Origin: Idiomarina sp. A28L
Lineage (GTDB): Bacteria > Pseudomonadota > Gammaproteobacteria > Enterobacterales > Alteromonadaceae
Assembly: GCF_000218785.1 (NCBI RefSeq)
Contig: NZ_AFPO01000020.1
Location: 62,001 to 126,000 of the forward strand
Length of the DNA: 64,000 nucleotides
Reading direction: 5' to 3'
The first letter of the stretch is position 1; every line of letters begins with the position of its first letter. This document shows, piece by piece, positions 1 to 9,795 of this stretch. The notes beneath the pieces were generated by a model. That model was not told the DNA's origin, made no database searches, and saw only the letters and a list, made by a program, of their open reading frames with translations. Both the position numbers and the translations under genes were made by a program.

Positions 1-807
1 GTGTCGACGAGAACCCGTTACCGTTGTTTTTCTAACGATTTTTGTGAGCGATGAACGGTTCTCAGGATTCTCATTTAGCATTCTCTTTGCAAGCTTTAAC
101 CAGCGCAATCGCCATAAGTGAGTTCTTGTGCCATGCCTTGGAACAGCATTAAGAATTCGTTGAATAACTTTACCTAATGCATAAATATCAACCGCGTTTG
201 AAATCGCCTCTCCTTCATCTATTTCGGGGGCTCGATAGCCGTCTGTTCCGCTACCTCTAGTATACGAATCACCATGAACCGCGCTAATACCGAAATCAGC
301 GATAACCAAGTTATTACTTGTATCAATCAGTAAATTTGCCGGTTTGAGGTCACCATGAATAACTTGTTCTCGATGACAAGCTTGAACTCCCGCAATGATC
401 TGATGAAACCAACGCTCCGCATCAGGCATTGATACATTTTCTTGCAATCGCTGAGCAAGTGTTTGCCCTGCGATATAGTCCATTGTGTAAAAAACGTATG
501 CCTCATCACGATAAAACTCATGAACACGGATAATATTTGGATCGGAAATTCTTCGAGCAGCAAGTAGTTCATCACGCAATCGTTGTATTGCAGATTCAGA
601 TAGTTCGGTTCTCCGAGCTAGTACTTTAATTGCAATCGTTTTGTCGGTGATTTCGTCATGAGCACGATATACGTGAGCTTGCCCGCCCTGTCCAAGCTCC
701 TCATGAATGAAAAAACGATTAGCTAAAAGTGTTCCAGCAGGTATCCCTGTATCGGCAATAATAGTTGTGCGGATGTCATCCTTAATCCCGTCACTTGGGG
801 TCGACAT
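1..807 (-). CDS. Serine/threonine protein kinase, C-terminus off the window
   Basis: The reading frame is open from an ATG at 807 to the window edge, giving 269 residues with the C-terminus missing. The start has a strong GAGGTGAG ribosome-binding sequence. The catalytic domain has a Gly-rich loop GQGGQAHV (39-46), the ATP lysine in AIKVL (K61), a candidate helix-C glutamate (E80), the catalytic loop HGDLKPAN (151-158), DFG (171-173) and APE (193-195). The loop has HGD instead of HRD, so it is a non-RD kinase that may not need activation-loop phosphorylation. It follows an FHA-GAF gene on the same strand after 107 bp. FHA domains bind phosphothreonine, so that neighbour is a plausible substrate or effector (inference). 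Any C-terminal sensor domain lies outside the window. Confidence 0.88.
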   Translation of the reverse strand, partial: MSTPSDGIKDDIRTTIIADTGIPAGTLLANRFFIHEELGQGGQAHVYRAHDEITDKTIAIKVLARRTELSESAIQRLRDELLAARRISDPNIIRVHEFYRDEAYVFYTMDYIAGQTLAQRLQENVSMPDAERWFHQIIAGVQACHREQVIHGDLKPANLLIDTSNNLVIADFGISAVHGDSYTRGSGTDGYRAPEIDEGEAISNAVDIYALGKVIQRILNAVPRHGTRTHLWRLRWLKLAKRMLNENPENRSSLTKIVRKTTVTGSRRH

Positions 808-914
808 ACTCACCTCAAAAGCCACCTCTCACATGCAATAATTGTTATGATTATACGAACAGAGTGGGCGAAGTAATAGATAACTAAAAACAGTATTCTA
901 TACGCTTCTTTACA

Positions 915-1754
915 CTATAGAGGTAATTCAGAATTAGCAAGTTCTTGGTCTATCTCTCGCAAGCCAAAAACAATGCCCAATTGTCGGGCATATGATGTAA
1001 CAACACGTAAATCTATATCGGTAAAAGCTCGAGACGTTTCAGTGCTGTCTGCATATAACACTGCATATGTACGGCCGTTAAAATTAACTGGCACACAAAT
1101 TAATGACGATAATTCTTGTTCAACAATACTGTGTGCATTGCGAAGTAGTGGATCATCATTAATATTTGCTAATACAACAGGTTGGTTTTCGGTTACTGCT
1201 CTACGAATAGCGCTGCGGCTGCCTGAAAAATCAGCAGCAGAACACCAAGAGGGATTACCGCAAGATTGAATAACTACACCGGCTTCATTTAAAAGCAATA
1301 GAGCTGCTCGTTCTCGAGGAAAAAGGTTCTGTAATGTTTCCGTGGCAAAATTCGCAAACGTTTCCAAGTTCATGGTTTGAGCGAGTCGTAGCGTGCTATT
1401 TTTTATTTGTTTAAACTGCCACCCTGCCTCACTATCTGCCGCTACGGCATCTCGGTATGGTAGCTGTTCAGCAAGACAGTTAACATGCCCCATTCTGAAT
1501 CGAAGAGGCTCGTATGGCAAACTAAGATATTCAATTCTTTCGTGCGCAAAATAACAGCCACTCCGGCTATTTAAATCTTGAATTTGCCAACTGCCCTCGC
1601 GGAATTGAATTTGGGCGTGAGCTCTTGATATCGCTGGATCGTTTATACGAATATCTGCCTTTGAACCTCTACCAATTACATAATGCCTCCCCTCTAAAAG
1701 GAGGGAAATCTGGCTTGGTTGATCAACTAAGTTCATTTGTAAACGTAATGGCAC
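915..1754 (-). CDS. FHA and GAF domain signalling protein
   Basis: This is a 279-residue cytoplasmic protein. The N-terminal forkhead-associated domain spans roughly residues 20-95, with GRG at 28-30, SRAH at 43-46 and NSRSG at 62-66, the residues that form the phosphothreonine pocket in FHA domains. Residues of about 115-270 resemble a GAF small-molecule or redox-sensing domain. No catalytic output domain is seen, so it probably works by protein binding. The start is GTG with AGAGGT five bases upstream. It lies 13 bp downstream of a secreted-protein gene and upstream of the Ser/Thr kinase, so the three may be co-transcribed. The ligand is unknown. The FHA assignment is firmer than the GAF one. 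Confidence 0.8.
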   Translation of the reverse strand: MPLRLQMNLVDQPSQISLLLEGRHYVIGRGSKADIRINDPAISRAHAQIQFREGSWQIQDLNSRSGCYFAHERIEYLSLPYEPLRFRMGHVNCLAEQLPYRDAVAADSEAGWQFKQIKNSTLRLAQTMNLETFANFATETLQNLFPRERAALLLLNEAGVVIQSCGNPSWCSAADFSGSRSAIRRAVTENQPVVLANINDDPLLRNAHSIVEQELSSLICVPVNFNGRTYAVLYADSTETSRAFTDIDLRVVTSYARQLGIVFGLREIDQELANSELPL

Positions 1755-1767
1755 TTGTTACCTCTAT

Positions 1768-2637
1768 TTACAAAATCCGCAGGCTATAACGGATAGTTCT
1801 AGCTTGAGCAAGCAATGTACCCGAAACGTTCTGCAAATCTTTAGACGACCGCCAAATCGAAGGCATCACAGCACCATCTGCTGTTTCTAAGATTGTGATA
1901 ATTTCATTCACAGTGTTTTGAGCAGAACCGTAACTACCAGCACTCACTTGCTGTTGCAAGATTGATAATGCTGCAGAAAGCAAGTTATAGGTTGGCGATT
2001 CGATAACACTAGATTGTGCCTGAAGGTAATCAGAAAACGCAGTAACTTTGCCTGCAACCACGCTTACCGGCGTTCGCAAATCGGCCGCAATAAGGAAATC
2101 TGAGAACGTACCCATCTGCCCACGAGCTCGATAACTTCCAGCACCTGTAGTAACCGTAATATCTTTAAATTCTCCACCATCTGAGCTATGGAACAAACGT
2201 AATGGTGATCCTGCTACGTAATGTAAATTCTTGGTATAAATTTCAATTTCTGCAACGCCTTCGAAGCTAAAACCACGATCTGCAATTGGTTTAATGGAAA
2301 TGAGCACTGGGAAATCAGCAGGTAAAGACACTAACGTTCCTGGGAGTCGGTTAAGAAGATTCGTGTTCAGTGGAGAAACTATCTGAAAATCAAGCTCAAA
2401 GTTTTCTGCAGCCACTCCCACTGCGTTTTCAAATTTTACCGACACTTCTAGCTCAATTAAACTGGTAACTTGCACCTGGGCGGTAAACCCATCGTTTGTA
2501 TAAACCACATTAGCTTCTGTGGAAGCTTGAGCTGAAGTTGCGATAAAGAAACTCGCAATAAAGATTAGGAAACCGCTCAAGCAATATAATAAACGTGACC
2601 GATTCTGTGTATCTCGTTTTGCTAAAATAGCCATCAT
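1768..2637 (-). CDS. Secreted protein of unknown function
   Basis: The protein has 289 residues. A hydrophobic stretch at about 16-37 ending in ATSAQA looks like a signal peptide cleaved near residue 38. The mature part starts with a beta-rich region reminiscent of an immunoglobulin-like fold and ends in a more helical Q- and S-rich region (about 195-289). No cysteines are evident in the mature region and I see no catalytic motif. AGGAG precedes two adjacent ATGs; the second (2634) has the better spacing, so the true start may be one codon shorter. It sits between the subtilase and the FHA-GAF gene on one strand. A role as exported partner of this kinase/FHA group is only an inference from position. 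I do not recognise the family with certainty. Confidence 0.6.
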   Translation of the reverse strand: MMAILAKRDTQNRSRLLYCLSGFLIFIASFFIATSAQASTEANVVYTNDGFTAQVQVTSLIELEVSVKFENAVGVAAENFELDFQIVSPLNTNLLNRLPGTLVSLPADFPVLISIKPIADRGFSFEGVAEIEIYTKNLHYVAGSPLRLFHSSDGGEFKDITVTTGAGSYRARGQMGTFSDFLIAADLRTPVSVVAGKVTAFSDYLQAQSSVIESPTYNLLSAALSILQQQVSAGSYGSAQNTVNEIITILETADGAVMPSIWRSSKDLQNVSGTLLAQARTIRYSLRIL

Positions 2638-2756
2638 TCAACTCCTAGTTAGAAACATTTTGTTACAAATGAATTAACATAAATGTAACTTTTGTTTACA
2701 CTAATATCAATCGGGACACATCCATATGCCCCGATTTGATTGTTTTTATTAACTAT

Positions 2757-5228
2757 TTACTGAAAGTACCCATCAAATAGACGGCTAGCCCACACTGCGT
2801 ATTCAACTCGTGTGATATCTCGGCTAGGGTTAAAGGTTGCCGTAATTGTTGGCTCTAAGTCAAACAAGCCTTGTGTAACCGTAAAGTGCACATTGGTCAC
2901 GGATAGGTTCAAGGCCAATTGCACATGGCCACGTAATTCCCGCGGAATTTCATCTTGGTCAGCAACTTCGATCGTTTTGCCTTGATACGTCACTGTAATC
3001 GGTTGTTCTGGATCGAACGCCAATGCTGCAGCTTCTAAACCGAGTACTTGTACAAAGCTATACGCAAGATCAAGTTTACTAACCGCATCTCGAGGTGAGA
3101 ATTCGCCAGCAACCACGCGCATCACCCCGTTCTGAGAATAATCGTTATCGCGTAACGCACCGCCCTGTTGGCTTGCTGCTAAAACAAAACTTTCTTTACC
3201 CTTTGGTAATTGAGTAATATTCGGCTCTGGTTCATTCAACAATTCGCGATATTGGCGAACCGCAGCGCCCATAACTAAGTATTCAGCAAGGTGTTGACGC
3301 TGAAGGTTAGCATTTGGACGGAATCGACGGTTATGCAAACCATCCATTAAACGACGGCTAATCGCGTACTCAATTGCGCCCTGGAATGGGTGCCCTTCAA
3401 TATCATCGGTTCCTTCGTATCCTGCCGATTCTACAAACTCAATATTCCCGGAAATAACCTCTGGAACGCCTGGACCATTAGTAATACCTAAAGGATCTGC
3501 TTCAACACCAGATAACGATGTTAAACCATACGCATAAAGCGACCATGTTCCTACTTGACCAGGAGCTGATACACGCATTGCAGTTTCCAGCGCTGGCAGG
3601 GTTAGGTTGCCTGAGTATTCAGTACCGTCTGGTGCAACTAATACCAGTTTTATCGTGTTCGCTAATGAACTTGCGCTCGCCTTCACCCATGCGGTATCCG
3701 CATCAACCTCGAAAGTGAATCTATCAAGTTCACCGAGCGGGCTATATAGCACTTCGAATGGTTCAACATGATCACTAGTGAAGGTTAGTGCATTTGCATT
3801 GAAATCGCGTAAGCTATTCACATTCTGGCTGAACTCTAAATTTGCACCTAATGCGGCAGCTACCGCAGCGCGGGCATTAATAAAGCCTGCTCCCACTTCC
3901 CAGGTTTCACGCCCAGGCATATTAGTTGCTGTTTCTTTTAACAGCTCAACATACTCAAGTGGCTGCCAATTTGGGTTTGCTTCCATCATCAGTGCCAACA
4001 CACCAGAAACATGTGGTGTTGCCATCGATGTGCCAGAAATCATTGTATAAAACGGCAAATATTCTTCTTCGATTACACCAACATCATTCGCACCGCCATT
4101 CGCAGTAAGGTTCGTTGCCGCACGAGTTGAGATAGTATCAACCCCCGGTGCTACGATCGTAACATCATTGGTGTAGGTCCATTGGGAACCGTCTGGCATT
4201 GAGAAATCACCACTTTCGCCTTTTAAACCGCGCGATGAAAAGCCCGCTAAATCGCCATTTTTCGTTGCCGCACCAACTGAAACGCCCCATGGAATCTGCG
4301 CATATGGGTTATGCGTATCCTCACCCGGCCCTGAGTTACCAGCAGCAAATACAGACAAAATACCCAATTGAAACGCTTTATAGGTTGCTAATGTGATGGG
4401 TCCATTCGGATCAAACTTACCCGAGCTACCCCAGGAGTTACTTATAATCCGAATCGGGCTATTAAACGAGTACACATTACTAATCGCATAATCGAAGCCA
4501 CCAAGTGCATCTAGTATAGCAATACCACCACCAGAGCCGTAGCCCACAAGATCGGCATTTGGTGCCACCCCTGCATATTTACCGTTCGACATAACCCCGT
4601 TACCGGCAATTGTTCCAGCAACGTGAGTTCCGTGTCCGGAGTTAGTATCAGTATTTATTTGCCCTTCTAACCACGCACCGTTAGTACCTAAAATGCGCAA
4701 AGCTTGGGCATGGGTTAATCCCTGCACGTTTTCTACAACCGTATCACCGAAGAAATGGTCTTGATGACTCGCATCGATGCCACTATCGTGAACTAAAACA
4801 GTAACGCCACTACCAGTAAATTCTATACCGTTCCGATCAATGAAATCTTGACCCTGTACTTGATTCACACCAGTAATCTTGCGGGAATCGTTGTTAAAAT
4901 ACTCAAGTGGCCGATTCAACCAAACCGATCGCACTTCCGGTTGCGCACTAATGGAACGAATTTGTTCGGGGCTGGCAAGCACACCAATAATTGGTAGTGA
5001 GCGGAACTGAACGCCCTCGCTGATACCCAAATCTAGCAGTTGTCCAAGCTGAGTTTCCGATACTGGTTCTAACTGTTCATAACTAACAACAACCATAACC
5101 TTATCGGTAGCTTCAAGTGTATTTAGGGTAGATTGAAGCGCTTCGCCAAGAACACTCGCGTGGGTTGGCGATGACATGGAAAACCCAATAACCGTGCCGA
5201 TCGCTAACGAAATAGCAGTTTTTTTCAT
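2757..5228 (-). CDS. Secreted subtilisin-like serine protease with C-terminal SLH-like repeats
   Basis: This is a peptidase family S8 protein of 823 residues. The start at 5228 is preferred over an ATG 24 bp upstream because GGAG lies nine bases before it and it begins the signal peptide (MKKTAISLAIGT, cleaved after SPTHA). A short propeptide resembling inhibitor I9 follows. The catalytic triad is visible: Asp148 (HDSGID), His199 (GHGTHVAG), Ser401 (GTSMATPH), with oxyanion Asn298 (AAGNSGP). After the protease comes a beta-sandwich region, then residues of about 607-652 fit an S-layer homology repeat (AIEYAISRRLMDG, then FRPNANLQR). One or two weaker copies reach the end. SLH domains normally anchor proteins to cell-wall polymers and are uncommon on gammaproteobacterial proteases. 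It is probably exported to the periplasm or beyond. Confidence 0.92.
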   Translation of the reverse strand: MKKTAISLAIGTVIGFSMSSPTHASVLGEALQSTLNTLEATDKVMVVVSYEQLEPVSETQLGQLLDLGISEGVQFRSLPIIGVLASPEQIRSISAQPEVRSVWLNRPLEYFNNDSRKITGVNQVQGQDFIDRNGIEFTGSGVTVLVHDSGIDASHQDHFFGDTVVENVQGLTHAQALRILGTNGAWLEGQINTDTNSGHGTHVAGTIAGNGVMSNGKYAGVAPNADLVGYGSGGGIAILDALGGFDYAISNVYSFNSPIRIISNSWGSSGKFDPNGPITLATYKAFQLGILSVFAAGNSGPGEDTHNPYAQIPWGVSVGAATKNGDLAGFSSRGLKGESGDFSMPDGSQWTYTNDVTIVAPGVDTISTRAATNLTANGGANDVGVIEEEYLPFYTMISGTSMATPHVSGVLALMMEANPNWQPLEYVELLKETATNMPGRETWEVGAGFINARAAVAAALGANLEFSQNVNSLRDFNANALTFTSDHVEPFEVLYSPLGELDRFTFEVDADTAWVKASASSLANTIKLVLVAPDGTEYSGNLTLPALETAMRVSAPGQVGTWSLYAYGLTSLSGVEADPLGITNGPGVPEVISGNIEFVESAGYEGTDDIEGHPFQGAIEYAISRRLMDGLHNRRFRPNANLQRQHLAEYLVMGAAVRQYRELLNEPEPNITQLPKGKESFVLAASQQGGALRDNDYSQNGVMRVVAGEFSPRDAVSKLDLAYSFVQVLGLEAAALAFDPEQPITVTYQGKTIEVADQDEIPRELRGHVQLALNLSVTNVHFTVTQGLFDLEPTITATFNPSRDITRVEYAVWASRLFDGYFQ

Positions 5229-5371
5229 AATAATTTTCTCCGCAAATTTCAATACAGAATATGTTAATTAAACGTTACGGAACTAAGACTGACAGTTGCT
5301 GGGCTTTACGGGTATAGGGGAGATCCCCGATATAATCAGGTCGGCGTATCAGGGCTATAAAATACAGGCAA

Positions 5372-5397
5372 CAAAAAGGGAGCCAATTGGCTCCCTT
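5372..5397 (-). terminator. Rho-independent terminator after rplT
   Basis: A perfect inverted repeat (AAGGGAGCC, central AATT, GGCTCCCTT) is followed on the minus strand by five T. It lies about 25 bp past the rplT stop codon and should end the thrS-infC-rpmI-rplT transcript. Confidence 0.85.
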
Positions 5398-5421
5398 CTT
5401 TGCTAGCTAAAGAACGCCTGC

Positions 5422-5781
5422 TTACGCAGAAAGTCCTTCTTTCGCTTTCGCTACCAATGCAGAGAAACCTGCTTGATCGTGAACAGCGATATCAGCCAAA
5501 ATCTTACGGTCGATCTCTACTGATGCTTTCTTCAAACCATTGATGAAACGGCTGTAAGAAAGGCCACCTTGACGTGCAGCAGCATTGATACGAACAATCC
5601 ATAATTGACGGAAAGTACGTTTCTTGTTGCGACGGTCGCGGTATGCGTATTGACCGGCTTTAGTTACTGCTTGCTTCGCAACGCGGAATACGCGACTACG
5701 TGCACCATAGTAACCTTTGGCTTGCTTCATTATCTTCTTGTGACGCGCGCGCGCCATTACACCACGTTTTACTCGTGCCAT
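5422..5781 (-). CDS. rplT: 50S ribosomal protein L20
   Basis: At 119 residues this is close to the E. coli length. It starts [16 protein letters not shown] and shows the very basic, helical N-terminal extension that penetrates 23S rRNA, followed by the globular domain ([19 protein letters not shown]). L20 is needed for early 50S assembly. In E. coli it also represses translation of rpmI and its own gene by binding the mRNA. The gene lies 14 bp after rpmI and is followed by a clear terminator, so it is the last gene of the block. Confidence 0.98.
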   Translation of the reverse strand: MARVKRGVMARARHKKIMKQAKGYYGARSRVFRVAKQAVTKAGQYAYRDRRNKKRTFRQLWIVRINAAARQGGLSYSRFINGLKKASVEIDRKILADIAVHDQAGFSALVAKAKEGLSA

Positions 5782-5795
5782 GGGTCAGTCTCCTC

Positions 5796-5993
5796 TTATG
5801 CGAACGGTAACATGCGATCTACTAAAGCAACATCGCTCTTATGAACCATGCTCTTTGCACGCAGGTGACGCTTCCGCTTTGAGCTCTTCTTGGTCAAAAT
5901 GTGACGCAAGTGAGACTGCTTGCACTTGTAACCGCCAGAAGCAGTTTTCTTAAAACGCTTCGAGGCGCTTTTTACACTTTTCATTTTAGGCAT
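5796..5993 (-). CDS. rpmI: 50S ribosomal protein L35
   Basis: The protein has 65 residues starting [16 protein letters not shown], the standard L35 N-terminus. A longer in-frame ATG at 6041 would add 16 unrelated residues. The start at 5993 has GGAG eight bases upstream and matches the family. The protein is small and strongly basic, part of the large subunit. It sits between infC and rplT, as in E. coli, where this region carries the L20 translational operator. I did not fold it to look for that operator. Confidence 0.97.
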   Translation of the reverse strand: MPKMKSVKSASKRFKKTASGGYKCKQSHLRHILTKKSSKRKRHLRAKSMVHKSDVALVDRMLPFA

Positions 5994-6071
5994 TGCATAA
6001 ACTCCGCATTGGTTGCCATTCAAGATAACATGGTGAGGCAATCGGAATGATTACCTTCTTGTGTACCAGTG

Positions 6072-6614
6072 CTACTTGCTAGTTGTTGGGGCCAGAACCA
6101 TAATCATTTGGCGCCCTTCAGCCCTACGAGGGAACGATTCAAGGCTTGAAACTTCTTCTAGATCGTTTTTAATACGCTCTAGCAATTCAATTCCAATCTC
6201 TTGATGCGCCATTTCTCGGCCACGGAAACGAATAGTAACTTTTGCTTTGTCACCACCCTCAAGAAAGCGACGCAGGTTGCGTAGTTTTACCTGGTAATCG
6301 CCTTCATCAGTTCCAGGCCGGAACTTAACTTCCTTAACCTGAATCTGTTTTTGCTTTTTCTTTTGCTCTTTCTGCTGCTTACTTTTTTCGTAGAGGAATT
6401 TTCCGTAATCCATCACACGACACACAGGCGGCTCAGCGTTAGGACTGATTTCCACCAAATCCATTCCCGCTTCTGCAGCAACTTCAAGAGCTTCGCTTAA
6501 ACTAACTATCCCGCGCTGTTCACCTTCGCCGTCTTGTAAACGTACTTCAGGGGCTGTGATAGTTTCATTAATCCGAGTTTTATCGACCTTTTGGCCTTTT
6601 TTTCCGCCTTTAAT
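6072..6614 (-). CDS. infC: Translation initiation factor IF-3, AUU start
   Basis: The protein has 180 residues, the same length as E. coli IF-3. The N-domain carries [20 protein letters not shown] and the C-domain [10 protein letters not shown] and [13 protein letters not shown]-3 binds the 30S subunit, blocks premature 50S joining and proofreads the start codon. The best start is the ATT at 6612-6614, giving M-KGGKKGQ, which aligns with E. coli M-KGGKRVQ. A strong GGAGG lies eight bases before it. An in-frame TTG at 6629 is poorer because it overlaps that ribosome-binding site. AUU initiation is the known basis of IF-3 autoregulation, since IF-3 itself discriminates against this codon. The gene begins just after the thrS stop. 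Confidence 0.95.
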   Translation of the reverse strand: MKGGKKGQKVDKTRINETITAPEVRLQDGEGEQRGIVSLSEALEVAAEAGMDLVEISPNAEPPVCRVMDYGKFLYEKSKQQKEQKKKQKQIQVKEVKFRPGTDEGDYQVKLRNLRRFLEGGDKAKVTIRFRGREMAHQEIGIELLERIKNDLEEVSSLESFPRRAEGRQMIMVLAPTTSK

Positions 6615-6635
6615 TGTGTCTTCCTCCAAACAATT

Positions 6636-8552
6636 TTAAGAAATTACGCGCGAATTAACTTCACCGCGTATGCGAGACATGAAGTCGGCTACTGCTAGTT
6701 TGCCTAAATCTTCACCCCGCCGGGTTCGTACCGCTACTTGTCCATCTTCGACTTCGCGATCACCAACCACCAATAAATACGGCACGCGCTTAAGCGTATG
6801 CTCGCGGATTTTAAAGCCTATTTTCTCATTTCTCAAGTCGGCTTTTGCTCTAAAACCCTGTTTTTTCAATTCTGCTACTAAATTCTGGGCATATTCTGCC
6901 TGATTATCAGTAATATTCATTACCACAACCTGCATTGGTGAGAGCCAAAGCGGGAAGAAACCAGCATACTCTTCGATCAAAATACCCATGAAACGTTCTA
7001 ACGAACCCAAAATCGCTCGGTGAATCATTACTGGTACGTGGCGTTCGTTATCTTCACCCACATAAGTAGCACCTAAACGATCAGGTAACGCAAAATCAAG
7101 CTGTATTGTACCACATTGCCACGCTCTTCCTAAGCAATCGTGTAAAGTAAATTCAATTTTCGGCCCATAGAAGGCACCTTCGCCCGGTAAATACTCAAAT
7201 TCGATACCATGGCTCTTCAGCGCCTCTGCTAAAGCAGCCTCTGAACGATCCCATGTTGCATCGTCGCCTAACCGCTTTTCTGGGCGTGTAGAAAGCTTCA
7301 CTACAATCTCATCGAAGCCGAAAGTTTTATAAGTTTCATAAACCATGCGGATACAACCTGCCACTTCTTCCTGCACTTGTTCGTGAGTACAGAAAATATG
7401 GGCATCATCTTGAGTAAAACCTCGAACGCGCATTAAGCCATGCAAAGCACCGCTTGGCTCGTTACGATGACAACACCCAAACTCGGCCATGCGCAACGGT
7501 AAATCACGGTAGGATTTCAAGCCTTGATTGAATATCTGTACGTGCCCCGGGCAATTCATTGGCTTAACCGCATACTCGCGGTTCTCTGATGAAGTGGTAA
7601 ACATCAGCTCTGAGAATTTCTCCCAGTGGCCAGAACGCTCCCACAACACCCGATCCATCATCAACGGGCCCTTTACTTCTTGATAGGTGTATTCATTGAG
7701 TTTTTCACGAATATACTTTTCTAACTCTTGGAAAATGGTCCAGCCGTTGTGATGCCAGAACACCATTCCTGGCGCTTCTTCTTGCCAATGGAACAAATCT
7801 TGAGTTTTACCAATTTTACGGTGATCGCGCTTTTCTGCTTCTTCGAGGCGCTGTAGGTATGCTTTTAATTCTTTCTTATCTGCCCAAGCAGTACCATAAA
7901 TGCGTTGCAGCATTTTATTATCGGAATTACCACGCCAGTATGCACCAGCTACTTTCATAATTTTAAAGTGCTGGCAAAACCGCATGTTGGGAACGTGTGG
8001 GCCACGGCACATATCAATATATTCATCATGATGATAAAGGCCTGGGCGGTCATCACGAGCTACATTTTCATCAAGAATTTCAACTTTATAACTTTCACCA
8101 CGTTGTACAAAGGTTTCACGCGCTTCTTCCCAACTTACGCGTTTTTTAACAACATCGTAGCCAGTTTTCTGTAATTCTTGCATACGCTTCTCGAGCGCAT
8201 CCAAATCCTCTTGAAGTAACGGCTTATCGATATCTACATCGTAGTAGAAACCATTATCAATCGTTGGCCCGATAGCCATTTTCGTATTTGGCCACAATTG
8301 TTTAATCGCATGGCCCAATAAATGCGCACAGGAATGGCGGATAATCTCAACACCATCATCATTTTTTGGGGTGATAATTTCCAGCGTGGAATCATTTTCC
8401 ATCAGCTCGCAAGCATCAACAAGTTCGCCATTAATGCGGCCAGCAACCGTAGCCTTAGCTAAACCGGGGCCAATATCGTTTGCCACATCTAATACAGAAA
8501 CTGGATGATCAAACTCGCGTTTGCTTCCATCGGGGAGAGTAATTACAGGCAT
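6636..8552 (-). CDS. thrS: Threonine--tRNA ligase
   Basis: This is a 638-residue class II synthetase that charges tRNA-Thr. The order is a TGS domain (1-62), an editing domain with HSCAH (His73 and His77, part of the site that removes mischarged serine), a catalytic core including [23 protein letters not shown] (motif 2 region) and the motif 3 region near [10 protein letters not shown], then the anticodon-binding domain from about 535. It heads thrS-infC-rpmI-rplT, the usual gammaproteobacterial order. A GGAAG sequence precedes the ATG. The leader contains a small inverted repeat (CAAGTGGCACTTG) that could belong to a ThrRS autoregulatory operator as in E. coli, but I see no convincing tRNA mimicry. 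Confidence 0.98.
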   Translation of the reverse strand: MPVITLPDGSKREFDHPVSVLDVANDIGPGLAKATVAGRINGELVDACELMENDSTLEIITPKNDDGVEIIRHSCAHLLGHAIKQLWPNTKMAIGPTIDNGFYYDVDIDKPLLQEDLDALEKRMQELQKTGYDVVKKRVSWEEARETFVQRGESYKVEILDENVARDDRPGLYHHDEYIDMCRGPHVPNMRFCQHFKIMKVAGAYWRGNSDNKMLQRIYGTAWADKKELKAYLQRLEEAEKRDHRKIGKTQDLFHWQEEAPGMVFWHHNGWTIFQELEKYIREKLNEYTYQEVKGPLMMDRVLWERSGHWEKFSELMFTTSSENREYAVKPMNCPGHVQIFNQGLKSYRDLPLRMAEFGCCHRNEPSGALHGLMRVRGFTQDDAHIFCTHEQVQEEVAGCIRMVYETYKTFGFDEIVVKLSTRPEKRLGDDATWDRSEAALAEALKSHGIEFEYLPGEGAFYGPKIEFTLHDCLGRAWQCGTIQLDFALPDRLGATYVGEDNERHVPVMIHRAILGSLERFMGILIEEYAGFFPLWLSPMQVVVMNITDNQAEYAQNLVAELKKQGFRAKADLRNEKIGFKIREHTLKRVPYLLVVGDREVEDGQVAVRTRRGEDLGKLAVADFMSRIRGEVNSRVIS

Positions 8553-8743
8553 GATTCTTCCTTTCTACAGTGGTGACACCTACCAAGTGCCACTTGTATG
8601 AGTGAATTCGATTTTGAATAACCGAGATATATAAAATACTACAAAAAATAGACGAGCAACTATAGCTAAATCGTTGCTAGCCCGCAACGCTTTCAACGCG
8701 CTTTTGCCGTGATGGCTTTGGATTTATCTTATTAGCCGTTTTA

Positions 8744-9649
8744 CTAGCGAAGAAACAACAGCCCTATTCCTATCATGGCAACAAAGGTTCCTAACAACGC
8801 TCGGAAACTCACGGTGCGACCACGAAAGAGATTTAATCCAAGCATGAACAATGGCGCCGTAGATAACAAGGTTTGGGCAATGCCCGGTGTTACGTAGGCG
8901 ATAGCTATTTGCTGCAACCAAATGGCCATGAATGTTCCTAAAATAATCGCGGTAAATAGAATTGATTTTCGTGTTTTCTGCACAGCACCCCATGTTTGCA
9001 TCAACATACGCGGCTTCACTATCAATAAGGCTAGTGTTAACACCATAGTTCCAGCTGAGAGCCTTAACATTGCCGCTTGCAGTGCATTAACTTCAAAGTT
9101 TTGAAACGCATAGAATGCCATTACCAAGCCTATAGCTTGGCAAAGTGCTGCCGCAACCGCAAACAGCAAACCCGGCCTGCTCAACTTAATGCCAGCAACC
9201 GGTTGCCGCTCCGTAAGCACCAACAAAACCCCTACTATCACGATAACTGCAGCAAAAATTTCTACCCAACTCATTCGTTCACTAAGCACAAGCCAAGCAA
9301 TAAGCGCTGCAAGCGGCGGTGCTAAATACTCAAATAAAATAGTATGTGCGGGGCCTAAACGCCGAAGCGCTGAGAAATAACAAGTATCGCCAATAGTAAT
9401 ACCGATAACACCACTCAACAGTAAAAGTAGAAAGGGAGTGCTGTGCCATTGCAAAAGCTGCATATCGGCAAACAGTAATAGGCCTAGAAACAGCAGCGGC
9501 GATGCTATTGCACCCTTCACGAGATTTAACTGTGCTGAACTTAAGTGGTGGCTGCTGCGGCTATACATCAATGTGGCTAAAGCCCAACAAAAAGCAGCCG
9601 TTAACGCAGCTAGCTGACCAAGAAATAAAGGGGTAATTAAACTATTCAA
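8744..9649 (-). CDS. EamA/DMT-family membrane transporter
   Basis: The protein has 301 residues and about ten hydrophobic segments arranged as two repeats of five, the EamA design of the drug/metabolite transporter superfamily. The repeats begin near LAALTAAFCWALATLMYS and LFAVAAALCQAIGLVMAF, and the loop YLAPPLAALIAWLVLSE is typical. The substrate cannot be read from sequence; members export amino acids, metabolites or drugs. The start is TTG with only a weak upstream TAGG, and no better in-frame start is seen. It is a single gene downstream of a divergent small zinc-ribbon gene, and nothing in the surroundings suggests a substrate. Confidence 0.85.
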   Translation of the reverse strand: MNSLITPLFLGQLAALTAAFCWALATLMYSRSSHHLSSAQLNLVKGAIASPLLFLGLLLFADMQLLQWHSTPFLLLLLSGVIGITIGDTCYFSALRRLGPAHTILFEYLAPPLAALIAWLVLSERMSWVEIFAAVIVIVGVLLVLTERQPVAGIKLSRPGLLFAVAAALCQAIGLVMAFYAFQNFEVNALQAAMLRLSAGTMVLTLALLIVKPRMLMQTWGAVQKTRKSILFTAIILGTFMAIWLQQIAIAYVTPGIAQTLLSTAPLFMLGLNLFRGRTVSFRALLGTFVAMIGIGLLFLR

Positions 9650-9795
9650 GGAGCGTGCCTACTATTTTAATAAAAAACATCTGTAATCACCGCGGTTTAG
9701 GATATCGGCAACACGCCTTAACAGCAAAAACATGGCCTGTTGCTATAGTTAACTTATGCAACAGTTAAGTTATGCAATACAAAAAGGTGCTTGGT

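Noticed and set aside
8553-8743. thrS leader as a T-box or classical tRNA-mimic operator
   Set aside because: Only a small inverted repeat is visible; no T-box sequence, no specifier loop and no convincing anticodon-like arm. Gammaproteobacteria do not normally use T-boxes.
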